This document shows, one piece after another, positions 12,130 through 23,555 of a DNA stretch of 64,000 nt. The notes below the pieces were generated by a model. The model saw only the letters and a list, made by a program, of their open reading frames with translations. It was not told the DNA's origin and searched no databases. The DNA comes from Rotaria macrura. Its lineage: Eukaryota > Rotifera > Eurotatoria > Philodinida > Philodinidae. The first letter of the stretch is position 1. Each line of letters starts with the position of its first letter. Location: the NCBI GenBank assembly GCA_900239685.1, contig OENT01000661.1:1-64000 (forward strand), written 5' to 3'. A program made the translations under genes and the position numbers.

Positions 12130-12890
12130 ATCTACTCGTAACAATACATGATGACGCTGGAAAAGTGTTCTAAGCGAATCAACCATAGGTATTCCCCAAA
12201 ACCTGCACATCATGAGAGGAAGTGGTTAGTTTTCAATGATTCAAACATTGCATTGAGCTCAAAGGATGTCCATTTGATAGACCTTGTTGAAATCTATCGG
12301 GTAACCTGCACTAAACCGTTGGAAAAGTGGTCTGGGTGAATCGTACCTGGCTGCACGAAAAACATAGGAAATTCGGCAGCAAATAGCGAATTTTTGAGGC
12401 ACTGGAGCTTTAATGGATCTCAAAAAGACTCCATCCAATAGAGTTTGTCGAGGTCTGCTTCGAAAGTTGCATGAGAACGTTGGAAAGGTGTTCTGAAAAA
12501 AACTTAGGTAGAGTTTTTGCCAAAACCTAGAAATGTGAAAAGAAAATGGCAGGTTTCCCAGGCAACCCGGTACCTATATAAGCTCAGAAAGTGTCCATTC
12601 GATAGAGCTCGTTGAGATCTACCTTGAAACCTACGTGAGAACGTTGTAAATGTGTTCTGGACGATTCGTGCCTGCTCCTTGGAAAAGGGATTGGTATTTT
12701 GCTGTTTTTCTTGTGGTATTTGAGTTTTTTTGCGGGTCCGAAGTTTTTTTTCGAGTTTCGACACTTGAATCAGATAGAGCGTGTTAAGTTCTACTTGGAA
12801 AGGTGCTGAACTCAGTTTGAAAGGTGTTTGTGGGGAATCGTGCCACGAAATACTCGAATCTGGGACTAAGATATCCTACGTAATATACAA
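12130..12890. repeat. Right arm of ~160 bp subrepeats in the hAT foldback
   Basis: Reverse-complement copies of the left-arm units lie at about 12130-12180, 12278-12345, 12435-12500, 12600-12665 and 12784-12880. The innermost and outermost units are the most diverged. Confidence 0.72.
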
Positions 12891-13784
12891 ACATATGAGC
12901 AACAAACTATATTTCAAGGACACAAATAATTTGGATCTAGCAAACAACCAGCTGAGTTTTGAAAATTTTATTCGAGAGTATCAAATCAGTATCTAAAAAC
13001 AAGCCAAATTAAACTAAGGAAAAATAGATTCTTTTTTAAAAGGAATCGTTCGAAAACTTTTCTTCATCCGTAATACATTGCATGCTTCATAAGGATAGAT
13101 TCATAGAATTTAGGCAGCGTCAACCCTTATTAAGATGCATCATAACGCGCAGCATAAGACGACTCGATCAACTTTGTGCAATGTGTCACATCCTTATATT
13201 AGTAGAAGAAAATCCGTGACTTTACGAAAAATGAAACCTTTCATTCTGAAATAAGATGTGTTTATATCTAACGAAGTACGAAGATAAATGAATCTAGTGC
13301 TTTCTTCTCTCTTTTCTAACTGCGTAATAATATGTATAGAACGAAGCGATCGAGGTAAAAAAGAGAAAGGAATCACTTCCATTCTTCTCTCTTTACCAAC
13401 CGCGTAGTGCGATTCATCATACGGCAAGGTGGAAAAAGCACTGATGAAAATAAAATTTCATTTTTCTGTTACATGAGCCAAAATTAAATGCGAAAAAAGA
13501 ATTGGTAACCTGTCAGCTACAAAGAGAGCGTAGAAGGAAGAAAAACGAACGAAGGACAAAAAGATACCCCGGAAAAAGTTGTATATTCTATCGAGGTACT
13601 AAAAGAGTAATTCTCTTGTTTGCTAACCAGATTTTACGTCGAATAAATCACTTATAAGAAAAGAAAAGAAATTATTAAGTCGAGATACTTTCATCCGATG
13701 AATATTTTCTGTACATTCACATTTTCTAATCGGGAGATGTCATAGTACTCCGTACGAAACTTCTGGTCAATAAAAATCTGCACC

Positions 13785-13998
13785 GGTGTGTCAGTGAAAC
13801 ACTCGCACATCGACATCAGTGAAGTCAGTGCTCGGTGAAGCAGTGTGCCACAGTGAGTGACAGTGTATCAGTGATTATCAGTTCAGTTTATTGTCAGTGT
13901 CAGTAGTGTCAGTCCAGTGTGGCACCGTGGTCAGTGGTCAGTGTGTGGTGAAAACAGTGTCAGTTTTTCAGTTTTTACACTGAAACTGCACATCCCTA
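13785..13998. repeat. Subterminal TCAGTG repeat array, right arm of the hAT foldback
   Basis: Inverted partner of 9335-9540. It ends in CTGAAACTGCACATCCCTA and abuts the second AACAGAAT. Confidence 0.75.
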
Positions 13999-14006
13999 AA
14001 CAGAAT

Positions 14007-15026
14007 GAAGAGAACAACGTGAGCTATTCAGATAAGCAATGACAATGAATAATGAATGAGTCGTGGTGTATGTTTAATCCGTCACAAAGATAAACAATAG
14101 AAAGAAAACAAGAATGTGAGTTACAGAGATAAGTGATGACAGTGATTAATGAATGACTCGTAGCGGATGTATGATCTGGCGCACACACCACCGCCATGAT
14201 GCGAGTACTGCAGATGAACATGATTAAGGGAAAGAAAATGAATTAACGTACGACAGAAAGAAAAAAGAAAATAAACAAAAGAAAATACTAGAAAAAACAG
14301 GAAATAAAATAAACGAATAATATAATGGATAATAATTGAGTCTTCCATGAATGACATGACAAGATACAGAAAATAATAACAAGATTAACAATAAGTGCAT
14401 ATTCATGAACAAATAATGAAGTTCACATGTGAGAAATCAGTTTAAATAGGTCAGCGGCTGAAGTTAGATACGACATGTATATGAGTAATAAAAATATGCA
14501 AGAATAAATGTACAAGCGATTACGAGATCGCGTATATCTGTTATGTATAAGATACGAAATAATTGGTTATAATGAGTGTAAACATAAGAGCTGCTTGAGT
14601 GAAGAGAGGAAGGAACGAAAGTATTATCTTTTTTTTGTTGTTCCCTCTTCACGCATGTGGTTAATCGATGCTTGTATGGAGAGCGATGAGTAATATATTT
14701 CTGATGATTTTATTATATTTGTTTTTTTGATGATTCACTTAAATCTGGAATAAGTGATGATGGAATAGGCTGATCTGTTTCAACGTTTTTGTGGTTGTAT
14801 TTGGTTGTAATGCTGAGTTGGCTTGAGCGACGGAGTAGGCAACACGGTGGTAATTGATGGCATGGTGTGGATGTGTAGTATTGATAGCGATGACGATTTG
14901 GTGCGTATACAAAATTGGATATTGTTGTTGTTGCTTTTGATTAATGGTTGAGTAAGTTGAGTGTTAAGCAGAAGCGTTGAGAGACATAAGTGGAGTAGGA
15001 GCTGGGATGATATGGGAGGATACGTT
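14007..15026. other. No intact gene; possible decayed 3' continuation of a minus-strand ORF
   Basis: From about 15026 down to 14750 the minus strand reads as Gln/Pro/Thr/His-rich sequence with stops, in frame with the ORF above it. It may once have been the C-terminus. The rest (14007-14750) is purine-rich on the plus strand with GATAA/AGAAAA runs and no gene. Confidence 0.35.
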
Positions 15027-15478
15027 TTATTTTTCTTTTCTTTTCTTCATATCGAGATACATGAGTGGTTGAGGGGATGGTGCTGAAGTTTGAGCTGAAT
15101 ATTGGGCTGTAGTAGGAGGTAGGCCAAGTGATAAAGTCCACAGTAATTGGATTAAACGATTGATGGGTATCCGAGGTCTGTCATTCTCATGTATGTCAAG
15201 CAATCTCTCAGAAAATAATCCGTAGGAGGAAGGACGATTAGAAACAAGAGACCACATTAGCCGAATTATGTCGTTGGTATCTATGTTATTCCAGAGGAAC
15301 AGTGTTGGTGAGGGTATTGAATCGAGAATCTTTACGGTATTGAGGGCATCATGAAGTTTAAGATGTGAGGAAAAATGTTCAGTTAGCCATCCTCGGAAAG
15401 ACGTTGAAGTAGCATCGATCGGAGGAAAAGCAGAAGAATTGAGGGTGTGTGTCGTTTGCAGATTATGCCAAATGGATA
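15027..15478 (-). pseudogene. Unidentified ORF, downstream part (split by Tc1)
   Basis: The minus strand is open from the TA target (15479-15480) to a stop at 15027, about 150 codons. It includes WLTEHFSSHLKLHDALNTVK, IDTNDIIRLMWSLVSNRPSS and RIPINRLIQLLWTLSLGLPP. If the Tc1 element and one TA are removed, the frame joins exactly to an open minus-strand frame at 22731 and upward. I do not recognise the family: no zinc finger, catalytic motif or membrane segment stands out. It was certainly coding before the insertion; its decayed upstream part suggests it is now dead. Confidence 0.55.
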
Positions 15479-15751
15479 TACAGTGGCGGCCAAAATTATC
15501 CGACCACCTTAGAAAAAAATTTTTCTTTTTTTGTATTTCAGAGATGAAGTTAGCTAGAGACCTGTGACCTTCACCATGTTATAGGCCATCATCTGTTGTA
15601 TGCTTGTAGTTAGTTCTAGATTAAAATATAGTATCGTTCATCTTTTATTAAAACAAAAAAAAAGAAGATGAATTTTTTCATAAGTCAAAATTATCCGACC
15701 ACTACAAAAAATAAGAATTTCAGACGCAAAACAAAAGCTTTTTTGGCACAA

Positions 15752-16516
15752 TTAGTATCTAGTTGGGTTACCTTTCATCTTTATAACCTCATGTAACCGA
15801 TTTGGAACTGAGTCAACCAACTTTTTCAATACTGGTTGCTCAATACCTTTCCAAACTCGAATTAGAGCTTCTTTTAGCTCTGTTTTACTTTTTGGTTGCT
15901 CTTTTTTTATTCTTCTTTCAACTTCATCCCATAGATGTTCTATGGGATTCATGTCGGGTGAACAGGAAGGCCATTTGAGTCGTTCAACCTGTTTCCGATT
16001 CAACCAATTCGTTACAATAGCTGCCGTATGTTTTGGGTCATTATCATGTTGGAAAACCCAATCCTTATTTAGCTTCAAATTCTTGACTGATTGTAATAGA
16101 TTGTTGTCTAGAATATCTCGATACGCTTTCCCCGTCATATTTCCATCAATAAAAGCCAAGTTGCCAACCCCTGATGTTGAAAAACATCCCCAACACATCA
16201 CACTTCCTCCGCCATGCTTGACAGTTGGAACTGTACATTGAATATTGAATTCTTCTTTAGGTGTTCGCCAAACCATTACCTTTCCATCTGATCCAAACAA
16301 GTTGAATTTACTTTCATCTGACCAAATAACAGCATTCCAGAAGCCAAGAGGTTTTTCTCGATATGTTCGAGCATATTCAAGTCGTTTGGTACGATTGAGT
16401 CTGTTGATATACGGCTTCTTCCTAGCTACCCGACCATAAAAACCAGCTTCATGAGCTCTTCTTTTGATTGTTGATTCAGATATAGTAATGTTTAGTTCAG
16501 ATTGAAGCTCCGCTTT
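15752..16516 (-). pseudogene. Tc1 transposase, C-terminal part (DD34E catalytic domain)
   Basis: Cut-and-paste transposase whose N-terminal part lies 5.6 kb away at 22099-22381. The piece carries the end of the second helix-turn-helix and the whole catalytic domain. Visible are AVIWSDESKFNLFG (first Asp), WVFQHDNDPKHTA (second Asp) and PDMNPIEHLWDEVE (Glu), with exactly 34 residues between the second Asp and the Glu. It stops at 15752 after NPTRY. Both halves contain the target duplication encoding part of KAELQ. Removing the LINE and one duplication gives a continuous frame of about 343 residues, the family's usual length. Apart from the LINE I see no stop or frameshift, so the Tc1 copy was fairly young when hit. 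Confidence 0.93.
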
Positions 16517-16675
16517 CACTCTCTATTTTTACACGCTGAAGGCGGACGCTTCGTCGTTCATCCTCCTCCGCTAACACACGTATCGTGCGATAGCTCGTGT
16601 CATTCATAATTAAGATATTCACAATAATTATTCATAATTGTTCAAGAATATCTTTTAAAACTCACCAACTAACAA

Positions 16676-18693
16676 ATGAGTGATTACTATCACTATTTAA
16701 ATATGAAAAAAAGCGAAAAAGATCGTATGTGTGACCATGGAACCATACAACAACTTTATGAACAAATAAAACATACATCCACAACAAACAACAACAAAAA
16801 CAATTCAAAATCATCACTAAAAAGGACTGAAAGCAAGATGGATGAAAATCAACCTGACTCCGATGAAAATCCAGAAATTGAAAATCAAAATGTTGATGAC
16901 TTGGAATGGCAACATCAAAGAAAATCAAACAAAAGAGGAAACAAAGCACCAAGACTTGCTTCCTTTGTTCAAGGTAGAACAATAACATCGTCATCGCGTG
17001 GATATGGCAGAACAGAAAACAAAACAACACGTCACACACGCTCACATGATGAAGAAGAAAAGAATGAAAGAAGAAATGACAGATATCAACTGTCAAACTT
17101 AGAAAAACACCAGCAAGATACAGAAAACGTTATACAATATTCGGGTGCTGATCTTTCTCACAAGCAAGCAAGCAGTGATAATCAAAATATAAGCGACGAC
17201 CAACTTACAAACGAAAATAAAGAATTTTATGTATCTCGACAAGCATTAAAGTTTGCAGTTGAAGATAAATTTCCACCATTGAAAATTCTGTGGGATCCAC
17301 AATTGAAAACACATGAAGAAAGTTCAAATGTTATTAAAGCATTTCCCAAATATATCGAACAAAACTTCAAAAAAGTGAATGCACGTTTCAATCAACCACT
17401 TGGTTTTGATCATTATGCTATTGATGGAACAGGTTCTCTAGTATCTTACACAAGATACATCGAATTATTTATTTACATGTGCAACATTAATAACTATCCA
17501 AAAGAAATAAGCAACATAAAACTAACACCTGTGTTGCCTACAAAGTTACCACCACACCATGCAATCATATTGAAATTTATTGATAATACAATTAATTTTG
17601 TGGATATACAAGTACATATAAAGGAGAAATTGAAAAGTGTTTATGCAATAGAAGAAATGCTGGGCACAATGACATATCGTTCACGTCATATACGTATCGA
17701 TTTATTGTCACAAGATGAATGCACAAGTGCACTAAACAGTGGAAAGCTTGCATTACATGGTCATTTATACGATGTAGATGAATATTTACCATCACCAAGA
17801 ATTCTTATATGCAATAAATGTAATTATCCAGGTCATGTCAAAAAGAACTGCAAATCAAAAATTGAAATATGTAAAAGATGCGGTAACGACAGACATGATG
17901 GTGCTGATCATAAAAATTGTATAATTAAATGCCACCATTGCGGAGAAAACCATGAAGCGATCAATTTCAAATGCAAAACGATATCTAAATTTAGATAAAA
18001 CCTACTTAATAAATTAAAAGAAAATAAACACTTACTACCACCACACATTCAATTTTATATTCCACAACAGTACCGTGATCATAAAGGCGAAAAGGCCTTG
18101 ATGAGCAGTAACACTGGCATACATCAATCGCAAATTCAATACAAAAAGTTTTATCATAATAATCAACATGACTTTAACGTATGGCCAAGACTAAGTTCGA
18201 ACTTATCGTTACCATCAACAACAATAAATTCAATGCCAATATGGAACTTCGAGTTGAAACAATTTCAAGAAGAATTACACAACCTTAAAAAAAACAACAT
18301 GAATTATAAGTTAAAAGATGGAAAATAGAACAAGAAACACAATTGCAAAAGCACGCACAAGGATGGCAACTAATCAATCTACAATTTAAAACACAAACTG
18401 AAGCTATAGTGGACATGTACACAACTTTATCGGAAATTTTATCACCAGTTATACAATCAATTCAAACAATAAATAATGCTGTGAAAGAAACCAACAAATT
18501 GGATACAGATGAAAATGAACGACAAAGAAAAGAAATAATATATTGCACAACTGAAGAAACAATATCTTCGCTCAATAATCGATTATGCTTACTAACTAAC
18601 CATCAACAGAAACTCAAAACACTCATGGATAATCAGATCGATTTGTTGTTGAGAGGTATGAACACAAACGAACAATCAAATAATGAATTTTAA
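16676..18693 (+). pseudogene. LINE ORF1 (RNA-binding, three CCHC knuckles), broken
   Basis: Nucleic-acid-binding Gag-like protein of the LINE. It is open for 440 codons from the ATG at 16676: a charged, Asn/Lys-rich N-terminus, a middle region (about 170-370) resembling the RRM-like part of Jockey/I ORF1, then three Cys/His knuckles from residue 379 (CNKCNYPGHVKKNC, CKRCGNDRHDG..C, CHHCGENHEAINFKC). A TAA follows at 17996. The same frame stays open from there to 18328. After a one-base shift in the A-run near 18320 another frame runs to the stop at 18693. So the original ORF1 was probably about 670 residues and this copy carries one nonsense codon and one frameshift. Confidence 0.82.
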
Positions 18694-21670
18694 TTTTCAC
18701 TATTCCTCACCGATTATAAATAAGATTATAACAGACTCTTTTGATGGTACTTCAGCTGAAAAAGCTATGTTAACAGACCTGATAAATGAGCGGAATTGTA
18801 AAGTTTCTGTATCTCATATCTCCAAACAATGGAATAAAGCCAGACCCTTAGGATCCGATGAAAATCTCTCTATTATATTGTACAACTGTCAATGTTTAAG
18901 TACTCATATTGCTGATATTGATATTCTCCTATCAACTTATATGCCCCAAATATTAATTTTAACTGGTGTAGGTTCAAAAATAAAACATTTACCAAAAACT
19001 ACTGATTACTATTGGATTAGTCAGGCAGGTACCAATGCTTTTGGTGGGGTGACAATACTAGTTCATAAAACACTTAAAACCAAATTAATCACTCAAGAAG
19101 ATAACTTTCTACTCGTCGAGTTAGCCACACAACCGAAACCAATTCTATTGGGTGCTGTTTATATACCCCCTGGCAAACCTATCCCGCAAACTATTCTTGA
19201 CGCATACGTGAATAAATCGTTTTATATATTTGGAGACTATAACGCAAAACATACCGATTGACTTTGTAATAAAAATAACGCTAGTGGAGTACAACTGAGA
19301 AATTGGCTTGACAATACAGGATGTGAGATGATTTACCCAAATCAACCAACATCAAAAAGATCATCTGCGATAATTGATTTTGGAATTACTCACAATGCTG
19401 ATGGTTGGAAAGCTGAAGTAATAAAGGAAGGGACATCAGATCACTATCCTGTATTGATACAATCACCAATTTCAACAGGTGTTAATAATTATTTCAGAAA
19501 AACAAACTGGAAAATTTTTGCATTTTTTCTCAAATCCATTTTCCCATATTTCAACTCACTCGTCTACAATTACGATGCAGACGTTTTTCTCGATCTTTTT
19601 ACATCTTTTCTTTCTTCTACATGGGACAGAGTGAGTGTGTACTTACCAGTAAAGAAATATCGACCACCGTGGCCCCTATATCTTGTACAGCTAGCAAGAA
19701 ATCTAAATAAAGCAAGAAGAAAATACAGGAGATATAAAAAACAACAAAATCTTGAAGAATATTTATATTGGAAAAGTCTATACTTCAATGAAAAAAGTCT
19801 ATTCTTGCAGGAAAAAATAGAAAAAAGAATCTCTTTCATATCACACGAAAATAACATATGGAAATACGTACATTCATCCTTCCATCCATACGCACCTTCA
19901 TTTAAAGGCCTTACAACAAACAACGGTATAATAAAAGATCATCAATTAATAGCCGATACACTTGCTAACTACTATGAAAAACATTTTGAAACACCTATCA
20001 TTGACCGTAATAATAGAAGCCATGTAGATGCAATGAAAACATACGAAGATTATAAAAAAAAACCAAATATACCACTAGAAAAAATCACATTAGCAGAAGT
20101 AGAAAAAAATTGGAAACGTTCTCAAAAAAAGAAATCAACAGACACAGAAGGATTATCAGCTTTCTTACTTCATCAAATTCCAGTAGAATATTTACAAATT
20201 ATTACTGTCGCTTTCAATAAAATTGCTGAGACAGTTGGAGTACTCCAGAGTAGCAAACACGCTAAAACAATCTGTCTCTCCAAAGATGGAATTTATCCAG
20301 AAGTTGACAAGCTCAGACCCATCTCACTCCTCTCGAACTTCGGTAAATGCTTTGAAAGAATAATTCATGACCGTATACTTACATGGTGCAAAGAAAAAGG
20401 TATCTTTATAGACGAACAATCCGGATTTACTTCTGAAAGACGTTTACAAACTCGCATTCTTTCACTAGTAGAGGATCTTAGATTAACAACAGCAGCAAAT
20501 AACAGACCATCTTTAGTAATTTTCGTAGATTTTATGTCAGCCTTTGACCGTATGTGGCACCCTGCCCTCCTCAAAACACTTCTTAAGCTAGAATTTCCAC
20601 CACCACTACTAAAATGGATTTTCTCGTGGTTAAACGGTAGAACAATGTCGATTCATGTCGGAAATGCAGTTTCACGTGTGATTAACTTATTCATTGGCAC
20701 TCCTCAAGGCTCTGTTTTGGCAGCTACTCTCTTTCGATTGCATGTTCATTTCCTTCCTTCATATTTCATGAATTTAACATGCCATCTATTTGCAGACGAC
20801 CTTGCAATTATTATCTCTGGCGCACTTGAGAATACATTCTCCAGAAATGTTACTGAACTTGAAAGACAGGCCGAGATTGCAATGAAAATTCTAGCAAAAT
20901 ATGCTGATGATAACATACTTCCTGTAAATATAAACAAAACAAAAGCACTGCGAGTACACGATGTTGTAGCACCGCCATATCCTAAAATAAAATATAAAGA
21001 TTTACCAATTGATTTTGTAAAACGTTTCAAATATCTAGGAGTCGACATAACAACAAAACTAGGGTGGGGTATTTATATATTAAAACGTCATCAAATAGTT
21101 AGAAAAATATATCATGCCCTTCGAATTCTATTTAATAAAATACCTCTATCCTTAATACATATACGAAGAAAATTATTTTTTGCCTATGCGCTTCCACATA
21201 TAATTTGGTTATTCTCGTGCTGGTTTTTCTATACTGAAAATCAACAAACATTAATAGAGCATGTTTATTGTACAGGACTCCGTATAACACACAATCTAAA
21301 GCGCTGGGATGATCTATCAGTCTATACTTTAACTAAAGAATACACCATAAATGACTATTTATATAGATATTGGTTAAAATTTAATAAACACCTTGAACAA
21401 TCAGCAGAAGCCCATCAATATCAACTCACATTTACTGCATATCTAGCATCCAAAACCCCACAAAGATACTGGTACCTGTCCATGGGTATGCGTGAAAATA
21501 GCAAATTTTTGAATAGACTATCTGAAAGGGCTCAACACTCAAAAATAGATATGATTAACTTTTTAACGATTCATGCTCAACAATATGGGTACTTCAAACA
21601 TTCATCCTTCCCTATACATACCTTCATTTATAAATATCTGATGCAGGAAACAACAGTTGATATATTGTAA
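18683..21670 (+). pseudogene. LINE ORF2 (endonuclease-reverse transcriptase), one nonsense codon
   Basis: About 995 codons in one frame from the ATG at 18683, which overlaps the end of ORF1. The N-terminal AP-endonuclease domain shows IILYNCQCL, GGVTILVHK, LLGAVYIPPG and IFGDYNAKHTD. The next codon (193) is TGA where Trp is expected after H-T-D, a probable TGG to TGA change. The frame continues with RSSAIIDFGIT, the conserved end of the endonuclease. The RT follows: KLRPISLLSNFGKCFERII, FVDFMSAFDRMWH, IGTPQGSVLAATLF and the catalytic FADD at residues 703-706. The protein nicks target DNA and primes reverse transcription there. Only this stop separates it from an open frame, so decay is recent. 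Confidence 0.92.
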
Positions 21671-22070
21671 ATCGAAACTTTAATATATAAATATAAACCG
21701 CAATACTACATGTGTGTGTTATTTTTATTTACTTATTTTTTCTCTCTCTCTTCTCTTCTCAGAACATACATACATGTATATATATCATCTTGAGTGACAC
21801 CATTGTATTGTTATTTCGTACCTCACTACTGTTTACTATATTCATACCGTATAAAAGATGTCACCATATTTTATTATATAAGGTTTTTAAATGTTTCATG
21901 TTTACTTCACTCTTAAAACTTATGCTTCATTTCTGCCTTCTGTTAATGTTATTATTATCATTATCATACATTTTTCTTATCTCTTTTCGTTTTATTGTTA
22001 CTGTTGTTATGATTCTCTTTGAAATTTCTTCTTTCTAAACATCCCATTGTCAACCTTAATTCATAGGGAC

Positions 22071-22098
22071 AATAAAACTACATGTTAAAAAAAAAAAA
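22071..22098 (+). terminator. LINE polyadenylation signal and A-tail
   Basis: AATAAAA at 22071, then a run of 12-13 A directly before the downstream target duplication. This is the expected 3' end of a target-primed insertion. Confidence 0.85.
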
Positions 22099-22381
22099 AT
22101 TGAAGCTCCGCTTTGACAGTAGATGATGAAATACGGCGATTTGTTTTGATTTTGCGCCGTATACAACGATCAACATGAGCTGTTGTTTTCCTTTTTCGGC
22201 CTCGGCCAATTATGTTTCCAATGCATTTCGTTAATTTGTACTTGGTAATTATGTAATGAACAGATGTGCGTGGAATTAATACTTTTTGAGCGATTTCACG
22301 CTCAGAATCACCATTCAAAAAGTGGTTTATGACAAGTTTGCGTAAGTCGTTTGAATATTCGTGCGTTTTCCTAGGAGCCAT
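22099..22381 (-). pseudogene. Tc1 transposase, N-terminal part (paired-like HTH)
   Basis: Start MAPRKTHEYSNDLRK at 22381. A homeodomain-like DNA-binding region follows (LVINHFLNGDSEREIAQKVL and PRTSVHYIITKYK), then the GRGRKRK hook before the second HTH (HVDRCIRRKIKTNRRISSSTVKAEL). The frame runs into the LINE A-tail at 22099. An in-frame Met 36 bases upstream is also possible, but MAPRK is typical of Tc1 starts. The catalytic half is at 15752-16516. Confidence 0.9.
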
Positions 22382-22730
22382 GACAGAAAATGTTTGCTGA
22401 GCAACGAACCTATTCACGTCATGCGCGCCAAACAGAATTACATAATATAGATGACTCTAGTAGACAATTCAGTAGAATAAATTAATGATTTCTATGCGTA
22501 AACACATGTGGTCGGATAATTTTGACTTATGAAAAAATTCATCTTCTTTTTTTTGTTTTAATAAAAGATGAACGATACTATATTTTAATCTAGAACTAAC
22601 TACAAGCATACAACAGATGATGGCCTATAACATGGTGAAGGTCACAGGTCTCTAGCTAACTTCATCTCTGAAATACAAAAAAAGAAAAATTTTTTTCTAA
22701 GGTGGTCGGATAATTTTGGCCGCCACTGTA

Positions 22731-23415
22731 AGTAGGTCAGTTGGTAGATGGTGATTCGCAGATGCCATAATAAAGTATGATGACTGGAATATTGATGTGC
22801 GGATTGTCTTATTTAGGTTGTGATTGATTTTATTATGTATTGTTCTTTTTAACTCGTTGAATCGATCGTGGGCGAGCGATAGGGAAGCGTTTGTTAGATA
22901 AAATGAAATGAGGGAAGGAGGGGGAAAGAGATAATATATTTCTTTCATCTTCTTTTTCTTTATATAAGTGTAGAGGATGTATCGTATGAGTGGGTGAGCA
23001 GAGAGAGACTCAACGAAGTCATTTATCTGAGGCTGTTCGGTACCTCTTTCATCTGTGTCAGTGGAACAATGCGTATATAAGAGTAGACTATGGATGGGTA
23101 GTGTTCGTGATGAAAGAATGTGTTCCTGTAAGTGAGTGTGAATAACATTGGGAAAAGTTTAAGATTCTGTTTTATATCTACAAGATGTGCATCATCGGTT
23201 GGAAGGATGAAATAGAACAAGAGAGAGGCGTATCTTGTCTTTATTGTTGTGCGGATGTTATGGCTTTTCCTGTCCCACCAATTCTTTTTTTTTGAATAGA
23301 TATGGTGTCATAAATTCAAACATTAGGCTGTTTACGTGTGCGAACGGGACGTTGATATCGCTGTGAATATGAATAAGAGATGGACAAGGAACATGGCGAC
23401 TATTAGGATGAATAT
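22731..23415 (-). pseudogene. Unidentified ORF, upstream part (split by Tc1, decayed)
   Basis: Upstream of the Tc1 target the minus strand is open with sequence like FVESLSAHPLIRYILYTYI and SLAHDRFNELKRTIHNKI, continuous with the 15027-15478 piece. Above about 23070 the coding-like frame switches (TDDAHLVDIKQNLKLFPMLF, 23023-23220). It switches again to VPFAHVNSLMFEFMTPYLF at about 23270-23415. These are probably frameshifts, though a short intron between them cannot be excluded. The readable sequence ends at the C-rich arm of the palindrome at 23421. Family unknown. Confidence 0.45.
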
Positions 23416-23420
23416 GTGAA

Positions 23421-23555
23421 GTGGTTGTGGGTGTGGGTGTGGGTGTAGGTTGTGTGTAGAGTGTGGGTGCGTCCTGTCGGCCTGAATGCTCTCTCTATCC
23501 GCCCATGCCCGTAGTTACCCGCACCCACATCTCCATGGTCCTACACCCACACTCA
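23421..23555. repeat. Telomere-like palindrome 5 (longest TGTGGG run)
   Basis: Three to four perfect TGTGGG units in GTGGGTGTGGGTGTGGGTG near 23427, more G-rich sequence to about 23470, then C-rich blocks ending in CTACACCCACACTC near 23550. G-rich first, C-rich second. Confidence 0.78.

Larger units (their letters stand above)
9335..13998. mobile_element. hAT-type foldback element, 4.66 kb
   Basis: The ends are TAGGGATGCGCAGTTTCAG at 9335 and the reverse complement of TAGGGATGTGCAGTTTCAG ending at 13998. An identical 8-bp AACAGAAT flanks it at 9327-9334 and 13999-14006. An 8-bp duplication and a YARNG-type terminus are hAT hallmarks. Inverted arms run inward about 1.5 kb on each side, so nearly the whole element is a giant imperfect palindrome. 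I find no recognisable hAT transposase, so it is probably non-autonomous, mobilised in trans. Confidence 0.85.
16517..22098 (+). mobile_element. Full-length LINE (Jockey/I-type non-LTR retrotransposon)
   Basis: Inserted in the Tc1 transposase, opposite in orientation. A 16-bp target duplication ATTGAAGCTCCGCTTT lies at 16501-16516 and 22099-22114 (its first A merges with the tail). Order: a 5' UTR of about 160 bp starting CACTCT, ORF1 with zinc knuckles, ORF2 with AP-endonuclease and RT, a 3' UTR of about 410 bp, AATAAA and a run of about 12 A. ORF1 stop and ORF2 start overlap by 11 bp. The RNase H and clade were not resolved; bdelloid genomes carry several non-LTR families. Confidence 0.92.
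15481..22728 (-). mobile_element. Tc1-type transposon with long TIRs, interrupted by a LINE
   Basis: Ends CAGTGGCGGCC...GGCCGCCACTG, with TA on both sides (15479-15480 and 22729-22730). The TIRs are about 221 bp (15481-15702 and 22508-22728). Each carries AAATTATCCGACCAC at its outer and inner end, the IR/DR arrangement of paired transposase-binding sites. Without the LINE the element would be about 1.65 kb, normal for Tc1. The transposase reads on the minus strand. Confidence 0.92.

Noticed and set aside
9927-12764. ORFs in the arms of the hAT foldback sharing a RALSNxHF motif
   Set aside because: The similarity comes from the ~160 bp DNA subrepeat, read in corresponding frames.
16662-17096. 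144-codon minus-strand ORF with hydrophobic Phe/Leu/His-rich sequence
   Set aside because: Antisense to LINE ORF1; composition is that of a complement of Lys/Asn-rich coding.
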